From contig MGVM01000143.1 in NCBI GenBank assembly GCA_001800495.1, positions 626 to 6,203 on the forward strand: a stretch of 5,578 nucleotides of DNA, in the 5' to 3' direction. Every line of letters begins with the position of its first letter. Position 1 is the first letter of the stretch. The stretch comes from Elusimicrobia bacterium RIFOXYB2_FULL_48_7. GTDB taxonomy: Bacteria; Elusimicrobiota; Endomicrobiia; CG1-02-37-114; XYA2-FULL-39-19. Of this stretch, positions 1 to 3,854 are shown piece after piece. Below the pieces are notes generated by a model, which did not search any database, was not told the origin of the DNA, and saw only the letters and a program-made list of their open reading frames with translations. A program made the translations under genes and the position numbers.

Positions 1-1
1 T

Positions 2-205
2 TCCGGATACCAGTATGCTATAGGCACCACGCCCGGTGCGACAGATACCTATAACTGGACAACGGTCACGGCAACAACAGTCACCCGGCCGGGCCTGGCA
101 TTAAGCATGGGCGCCACATACTACTTCAGCGTCAAATCAATAAACGGGGCAGGTTTATACAGTACAACCTCCAATTCCAACGGAGTTGTGGTGATGAGCA
201 CAGCA
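2..205 (+). repeat. FN3-like module 1 (partial)
   Basis: This is the end of a module with the signature YQYAIGTT...GATYYFSVKSIN...SNSNGVVV. A 17-base stretch at 8-24 recurs exactly at 335-351 in the next module, giving a period of 327 bases (109 codons). The start of the module lies outside the window. Confidence 0.8.
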
Positions 206-1456
206 GATACGTCAGCCCCTGTTATAGGCGCGGTGAGGGATGGTGCTGGAGCCGATATTGGCTGGACGATGACAGGCAACACGCTCGCAGCCAACTGGGA
301 CCCGGCAACAGACCCTGAAAGCGGAATAACCGCCTACCAGTATGCTATAGGTACTACGGCTGGCGGAACGAATACCGCAGGCTGGACCACTCTGGGATAT
401 AACTATTATTCAGTTACAAGGAGCACACTGGCGCTTGTGGCCGGTACAACGTATTATTTCAGCGTCAAGGCAGTGAACGGGAACAACCTGACAAGTGCGG
501 CGGTGAATTCCAACGGGCAGTATGTGGTGGCGATAGACACCAGCGACACGACGCCACCTTCGGCTCTGGCGTTAGTTCGAGATGGTACGGGTAGCGACGT
601 CGATTCATCGACGGATTATACCCAGTTAACCGCGAACTGGGACATCAGTGTTGACGCCGAATCGGGAATAGAGTGTTACTGGTACGCCATAGGGACCCAG
701 CAAAGCGGGCCCGGAGTCTCAAATATCCAGGGGTGGACCAACAACGGGCAGGCGACTGCGATCAACATTTCAATAACACTTGCCACCAATACAACCTATT
801 ACGTAAGCGTTAAAGCAGAGAACAATGTCGGCCTGCAGAGCAGCACCACTACCTCCAACGGGCTGGTGGTATTGCCTCCTCCGCTGGACACATCCAGCCC
901 TTCTGTTTCCGGTGTAGCCGCGCAGAACATAACTGCCAACACCGCAACAATCATCTGGACAACGGATGAAGGAGCCACAACGCTTGTTGAATACGGCAGA
1001 ACCGCAAGTTACGGTCGGCAGACAATAGAAGACACGGCGCTGGTTGCCGCGCATAGCGCTTCGCTCACCGGGCTCATTGAAAACAGCGAATACCATTACC
1101 GGGTGATAAGCCGGGACGCTTCAGGGAACGAAACTGTCAGCGCGGACTACACGTTTAACACATCGGTGCCCGCCCAGCCGATAAGTCCGGAGGTCCACGT
1201 TTACCCCAACCCTTGTAAAATATCCGCTTCCAATCCCGTAAAGTTCCGCCTGCCCAACAACACAACATCCGGGGAAGTTGGCATTTACACCGTGAGCGGT
1301 CGGCTGATAAAGAAACTCGGCGATAGTACTGCCGGGGAAATCATTTGGGACGGCACAAATACTGACGGCGAGAAACTCAGCCGCGGGATCTATGTTTACA
1401 AGATCACTTCCTCCGCCGGCACCTCCACCACTGGCAAGCTGGCACTTACAAAGTGA
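2..1456 (+). CDS. Secreted multi-module FN3-like protein with C-terminal sorting/FlgD-Ig-like domain (5' partial)
   Basis: The frame is open from the left edge (codons begin at base 2) to TGA at 1454-1456, so the N-terminus, signal peptide and any catalytic domain lie outside the window. The first internal ATG, at 107, falls inside a module and is not a credible start. Visible order: the end of one FN3-like module, two full modules (from 206 and 536), a different FN3 domain (887 to about 1171, with ATIIWTTDEGATTLVEYG and the SLTGLIENSEYHYRV strand), then a C-terminal domain from about 1190 (VYPNPCK, GIYTVSGRLIKKLG, IIWDGTNTDGEKLSRGIYVY, ending GKLALTK). FN3 arrays act as spacers or ligand-binding modules in extracellular proteins. 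The last domain resembles type IX-like sorting domains and FlgD Ig-like domains, so export and surface attachment or release is likely. No catalytic motif is visible in this part. The function of the whole protein cannot be told from here. Confidence 0.9.
   Translation, partial: SGYQYAIGTTPGATDTYNWTTVTATTVTRPGLALSMGATYYFSVKSINGAGLYSTTSNSNGVVVMSTADTSAPVIGAVRDGAGADIGWTMTGNTLAANWDPATDPESGITAYQYAIGTTAGGTNTAGWTTLGYNYYSVTRSTLALVAGTTYYFSVKAVNGNNLTSAAVNSNGQYVVAIDTSDTTPPSALALVRDGTGSDVDSSTDYTQLTANWDISVDAESGIECYWYAIGTQQSGPGVSNIQGWTNNGQATAINISITLATNTTYYVSVKAENNVGLQSSTTTSNGLVVLPPPLDTSSPSVSGVAAQNITANTATIIWTTDEGATTLVEYGRTASYGRQTIEDTALVAAHSASLTGLIENSEYHYRVISRDASGNETVSADYTFNTSVPAQPISPEVHVYPNPCKISASNPVKFRLPNNTTSGEVGIYTVSGRLIKKLGDSTAGEIIWDGTNTDGEKLSRGIYVYKITSSAGTSTTGKLALTK
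206..535 (+). repeat. FN3-like module 2
   Basis: A complete module of 110 codons. It opens with DTSAPVIGAVRDGAGADIG, has the core LAANWDPATDPESGI, then YQYAIGTTAGGTN, and closes with GTTYYFSVKAVN and NSNGQYVV. It is the same module type as 2-205, 536-886 and 4977-5309. The repeated D-ESGI-Y-Y-IGT pattern marks one module family. Confidence 0.85.
536..886 (+). repeat. FN3-like module 3
   Basis: A complete module of 117 codons, with DTTPPSALALVRDGTGSDV, then LTANWDISVDAESGIECYWYAIG, then TTYYVSVKAENNVGLQS and SNGLVV. It is closer to the module in the downstream esterase (4977-5309) than to module 2: both carry SVDAESGI, a YWY motif and KAEN, and 653-671 is identical in bases to 5094-5112. Confidence 0.85.
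887..1171 (+). other. Fibronectin type III domain (distinct subtype)
   Basis: Domain within the first protein. The opening DTSSPSVSGVAAQN is followed by the B/C-strand pattern TATIIWTTDEGATTLVEYG and the late-strand pattern HSASLTGLIENSEYHYRVISRD, which is typical of FN3 domains placed just before C-terminal anchoring or sorting domains. It lacks the ANWD...ESGI core of modules 1-3. Confidence 0.75.
1190..1453 (+). other. C-terminal sorting/FlgD-Ig-like domain of the first protein
   Basis: About 88 residues, with the order YPNPCK, NPVKFRLP, GEVGIYTVSGRLIKKL, IIWDGTNTDGEKLSRGIYVYKI and the terminal GKLALTK. This order fits type IX secretion-like C-terminal domains and the FlgD Ig-like fold. 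Which of the two applies cannot be settled by eye. The esterase at the right edge carries a homologous domain (5376-5578). Confidence 0.75.
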
Positions 1457-1478
1457 GTGGTAGCGCAGTCCTCGTGTT

Positions 1479-1511
1479 ATGAATGGGGGCAAATTGGTGC
1501 TCACAAAGTAA
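1479..1511 (+). pseudogene. Relic of a second C-terminal-domain tail (GKLVLTK-stop)
   Basis: Bases 1488-1512 match the last 25 bases of the preceding gene (1433-1457) at 19 of 25 positions, and all six differences are transitions. Read in that register, the relic encodes GKLVLTK and a stop, against GKLALTK and a stop in the real gene; all but one codon change is synonymous. An in-frame TAG at 1461-1463 leaves no room for the rest of the domain upstream. I read it as the leftover end of another sorting-domain gene after recombination or deletion. The match is short, so chance cannot be excluded. Confidence 0.5.
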
Positions 1512-1529
1512 GCCAAACTGATATTTGGC
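1512..1529 (+). terminator. Small inverted repeat after the first gene (weak terminator candidate)
   Basis: GCCAAA at 1512-1517 and TTTGGC at 1524-1529 form a perfect 6-bp stem with a 6-base loop. It lies just after the relic stop codon. What follows is ATTTCATATAA and not a U-run, so intrinsic termination is weakly supported. Confidence 0.25.
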
Positions 1530-1553
1530 ATTTCATATAAAATATTGTAGTAT
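1525..1553 (+). promoter_or_regulatory. Possible sigma-70-type promoter for the small gene
   Basis: TTGGCA at 1525-1530 matches the -35 consensus at five of six positions. TAGTAT at 1548-1553, at a 17-base spacing, matches the -10 at four of six. TATAGT at 1551-1556 is a better -10, but its 20-base spacing is long. The region is AT-rich and lies 35-60 bases before the chosen start codon. Such matches are common in AT-rich DNA. Confidence 0.3.
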
Positions 1554-1587
1554 AGTTACAGTTAAATATGGATTCTTGAAGGAAAAA

Positions 1588-1776
1588 ATGACTATTACAA
1601 AGCAAAAAGTTCAGGACTTAGTAGGAGAATTTCCTGCAAAAGCGGATATTGACGAATTAATTTATCGCCTATACTTGAGGAAGAAATTAGAATCCGCAGA
1701 AGAAGATGTGCAAAAAAGCAGAATGATTTCACATGCAAATATTGTCAGGGAGACAGCCAAGTGGTTCAAGAAATAA
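1588..1776 (+). CDS. Small antitoxin-like protein (probable RelE/ParE-type TA antitoxin), 62 aa
   Basis: The ATG at 1588 is preceded by AAGGA (1579-1583) at a 4-base spacing. The frame is open upstream to a TTG at 1525, but those 21 extra residues lack helical character and a ribosome binding site. The product is MTITKQKVQDL...KADIDELIYRLYLRKKLESAEEDVQKSRMISHANIVRETAKWFKK. The pattern of a short helix, then DIDELIYRLYLRKKLE, then E-D--KSR-ISH--IV, then a W near the end matches the layout of small antitoxins found before RelE/ParE toxins. That is recognition by pattern, not by search. GC content is about 37% (67 of 180 bases, 1591-1770), well below the flanking genes, which suggests separate acquisition. 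No intact toxin follows; see the entry at 1761-1784. Confidence 0.7.
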   Translation: MTITKQKVQDLVGEFPAKADIDELIYRLYLRKKLESAEEDVQKSRMISHANIVRETAKWFKK

Positions 1777-1784
1777 TAGGTTAA
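1761..1784 (+). pseudogene. Truncated start of a possible overlapping toxin gene
   Basis: A GTG at 1761 overlaps the end of the antitoxin-like gene in another frame and sits 8 bases after GGGAG (1748-1752). This is the usual position of the toxin start in such pairs. It encodes VVQEIIG and then TAA at 1782-1784. ParE/RelE-type toxins often begin with a short strand such as QEIIW. A single missing T (AATAATAGG in place of AATAATATGG) would give that sequence and open another frame, but I see no convincing toxin sequence beyond it. The call is inference. Confidence 0.3.
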
Positions 1785-1813
1785 AAATAAACAAGTATCC
1801 TGGTAGTAGAAGG

Positions 1814-1844
1814 GCTGGTTTTTCGAGGGGTCTTAAAAATCAGC
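1814..1844 (+). promoter_or_regulatory. Inverted repeat, 10-bp stem (leader hairpin 1)
   Basis: GCTGGTTTTT (1814-1823) pairs with AAAAATCAGC (1835-1844) over ten pairs with one G-U wobble, around an 11-base loop. No U-run follows, so it is not a standard terminator. It could be a weak terminator of the small gene on either strand or part of a leader structure. Confidence 0.4.
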
Positions 1845-1868
1845 AATTCCATTTATAACATTTAAATA

Positions 1869-1882
1869 GCCGATGAATCGGC
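1869..1882 (+). promoter_or_regulatory. Inverted repeat GCCGA-TGAA-TCGGC (leader hairpin 2)
   Basis: A perfect 5-bp stem closed by a TGAA tetraloop (or 6 bp with a 2-base gap, as DNA symmetry). It lies 21 bases before the stronger hairpin at 1904-1928. The symmetry could also be an operator. Confidence 0.4.
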
Positions 1883-1903
1883 AACTACTGAGCAGGATGC
1901 GAA

Positions 1904-1928
1904 GTCCAAACTATCTACAAGTTTGGAC
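1904..1928 (+). promoter_or_regulatory. Perfect 9-bp inverted repeat (leader hairpin 3)
   Basis: GTCCAAACT (1904-1912) and AGTTTGGAC (1920-1928) pair without mismatch around the 7-base loop ATCTACA. It covers the alternative TTG start at 1923, which makes that start less likely and fits a leader or operator ahead of the ATG at 1965. It is the strongest secondary-structure signal I noticed in the gaps between genes. Confidence 0.55.
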
Positions 1929-1964
1929 AAAACAGCTGATGCGCAGAGCGGGAAACTACTGGAA

Positions 1965-3842
1965 ATGAACTCAAAAACAAAAGATAAAATATTCGTGAAG
2001 GGACTGGAGAACGCAAAAGCAGGCCAGCTGGTTTCTTACACGGTGGAGATTGTTCTGGCCAAGCCGGATATTAAGGAAGGGGGCGGTTTCGGCATCGGGG
2101 TGCCTCCGGGTTTTACATTCCCGCAGTTTTCCCAGCAGCAAAAAGAAGGGTATGTAACCGTAACATCAAATACAAAAGCTAAGCTGACCCTAAAACCCTA
2201 TGAAGGTAAGGAAAAATTCATAAAAATAGTGGTTGAGGAAGGGCCGCTTAAATCCGGGAATAAAATCAGTATTTGTTTCGGTGACAAAAGCGGCGGCGGA
2301 CCCGGGATCAGGGTTTCCTACCAGCAGGCAAGCGATGTGCCGGTGCCGGTATTCCGGCTGGATGAAAATAAGTTCCTTCCGGCATCGCGCAGGATAAGTT
2401 TTTCCAGCCAGGGCTTCAAGGTGTTAAGGTGCCATCTGCCTGCCACTTTCAGGAAGAACAAGCCGGTTAAGCTGGTACTCGTCGCGGAAGACGCGTACGG
2501 GAACAGGTGCGAAGATTTCCACGGAGAAATAAAGATATTAAACCGCGGTATTTCCGGGACTTTGCCTGCAAAACTGGTTATGAATAAAACGGATAAAGGC
2601 AGAAAAGAGCTGTTGTTTGTCCCGGGAAATATTGATAATTTCAAGGTTTGCTGTGATCATAAAGGTATGCCGGCGCAGTCAAACCCCTGCGTGAAAATGG
2701 ACGAGGCCTTTCCTTATAACCTGTACTTTGGCGAGTTTCACGCGCACACGGAACTTTCCTATGATGCCGGGGGGTCGGTTGATGAGCTTTACCGGTACGC
2801 GCGAGATACGTCCTGCCTTGATTTTGCCTCAGCATCAGACCACGCGGCGGGAATAAAAAACCTTTCGGGCTATGCGACACACAGGTACTCCCTGCCGTTT
2901 TTTGATATGGCTGACATGCCCGCGCGCTGGGAATTGAACTGCCATAAAACAAAAGCGTACCATAAGCCGGGCAGGTTCGTCACTTTCCCCGGGTTTGAGT
3001 TCACGCCGTCAGGGCTCAAGGGGCACAGAAATATATATTTCCTTGAAGATCACCCTGAAATGGTTAAAGCCCCGGAAGGGTGGAATACGAAAGAAGATAT
3101 ATTAAACGGGTACATAAAAGGCCGCAAGGCGCTAGTTGTCCCGCACCACCCGCCAATTACCTGGGATTGCGCTGTCCACGAAAAGAGAGATCCTGGTATT
3201 GAAGGCGAGGGTTTGGAGTACGCGGACGTGGATAGGAAATACCAGCCGGTGGTGGAAATATATTCAAAACACGGATGCAGTGAGTATTTCGGGAATCCCA
3301 GGCCGTTGAAGGGGCAGATACTCGGGCATTTTGTAAGGGACCTGCTTGAGCAGGGGCACAAGTTCGGGTTTATTGCCGGCAGCGATACGCACCTGGCAAA
3401 CCCCGGTTCATCTTTGATAATGTCCGGGCCGAACATAACCTTGCAGTACAGGAGCGGGCTTGCCGCGGTCTGGGCAAAAGAACTGACAAGGGAATCATTA
3501 TGGGAAGCGGTCTTCAACCGCAGGACCTTCGCCACCACTTACAATAAAACAGTCATTCTTTTTTATGTTAACGGCATGTTCATGGGGGAAGAAGGCGCTG
3601 TCAAAGGGTCCAGGCATATCAGCTTGAAAGTGTTTACTGCGGGGAATATCATTAAAATTGAAATAATAAAAAACAATAAGGTTATCTTTACCACGTCCGG
3701 CCGCAATATTATACCTGACACGGAATCAAAAGAGTATATTGACAAAGAATCTTCAGGCAGGAATGAGGATTTTTATTACGCCCGCATAACGGAATCAGAA
3801 GGCGAAATGTCGTGGTCGTCCCCGGTATGGGTAAGGAATTAA
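1965..3842 (+). CDS. DUF3604-family PHP-fold metallohydrolase-like protein, 625 aa
   Basis: PHP-fold proteins are metal-dependent hydrolases, often phosphoesterases; for DUF3604 members the substrate is generally unknown. Counting from ATG 1965: an N-terminal beta-rich region (about 10-250) ends in an Ig-like stretch with VKLVLVAEDAYGNRCEDF. The PHP core follows, with YFGEFHAHTELSYDAGG (H259, H261, D267), ASASDHAAG (D292, H293), FPGFEFTP (E345), KGHRN (H354), VPHHPP (H394, H395), EIYSKHG (E431, H436) and AGSDTHLANPG (D474, H476). The end, YYARITESEGEMSWSSPVWV, is typical of DUF3604 C-termini. All expected metal ligands are present, so it is probably active. No signal peptide or membrane segment is seen, so it should be cytoplasmic. 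The start at 1965 has GGGA at 1950-1953 (11-base spacing); TTG 1923 would add 14 residues but lies in a hairpin. The next gene begins 12 bp after the stop. Family confidence is high; substrate unknown. Confidence 0.85.
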   Translation: MNSKTKDKIFVKGLENAKAGQLVSYTVEIVLAKPDIKEGGGFGIGVPPGFTFPQFSQQQKEGYVTVTSNTKAKLTLKPYEGKEKFIKIVVEEGPLKSGNKISICFGDKSGGGPGIRVSYQQASDVPVPVFRLDENKFLPASRRISFSSQGFKVLRCHLPATFRKNKPVKLVLVAEDAYGNRCEDFHGEIKILNRGISGTLPAKLVMNKTDKGRKELLFVPGNIDNFKVCCDHKGMPAQSNPCVKMDEAFPYNLYFGEFHAHTELSYDAGGSVDELYRYARDTSCLDFASASDHAAGIKNLSGYATHRYSLPFFDMADMPARWELNCHKTKAYHKPGRFVTFPGFEFTPSGLKGHRNIYFLEDHPEMVKAPEGWNTKEDILNGYIKGRKALVVPHHPPITWDCAVHEKRDPGIEGEGLEYADVDRKYQPVVEIYSKHGCSEYFGNPRPLKGQILGHFVRDLLEQGHKFGFIAGSDTHLANPGSSLIMSGPNITLQYRSGLAAVWAKELTRESLWEAVFNRRTFATTYNKTVILFYVNGMFMGEEGAVKGSRHISLKVFTAGNIIKIEIIKNNKVIFTTSGRNIIPDTESKEYIDKESSGRNEDFYYARITESEGEMSWSSPVWVRN

Positions 3843-3854
3843 AGCCGAATAGTT

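Larger units (their letters stand above)
1777..1964 (+). other. Non-coding/leader region with three inverted repeats
   Basis: This gap before the DUF3604-type gene holds no convincing gene. The frame of the following gene is open back to 1866, but the only start there is TTG at 1923, which lacks a ribosome binding site. The region contains hairpins at 1814-1844, 1869-1882 and 1904-1928, and the octamer AACTACTG at 1883-1890 and again at 1954-1961, the second copy just before the chosen start. It may be a structured 5' leader. I matched it by eye against the riboswitch and ribozyme consensus sequences I know and found none that fits. Confidence 0.5.

Noticed and set aside
2..900. CRISPR-like or short tandem repeat array
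   Set aside because: The repeats are long (about 330-350 bases), diverged and in frame; they encode protein modules.
1121..1531. 136-codon reverse-strand open frame
   Set aside because: It is a shadow of the C-terminal domain of the first gene; it is low-complexity Gly-rich and has no recognisable family.
1869..1965. Known riboswitch classes (c-di-GMP, fluoride, THF, preQ1)
   Set aside because: None of the conserved core sequences I know for these classes is present; only the hairpins remain as evidence.
1904..1970. Hammerhead-like ribozyme core: GUC at 1904-1906, CUGAUG at 1936-1941, GGAAAC at 1951-1956
   Set aside because: The hairpin after GUC is not followed directly by CUGAUGA, the conserved A after CUGAUG is a C, and the flanks that should form stem III do not pair.
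3050..3538. 162-codon reverse-strand open frame
   Set aside because: It lies wholly inside the DUF3604 coding region, opposite its most conserved motifs, and has no recognisable domain.
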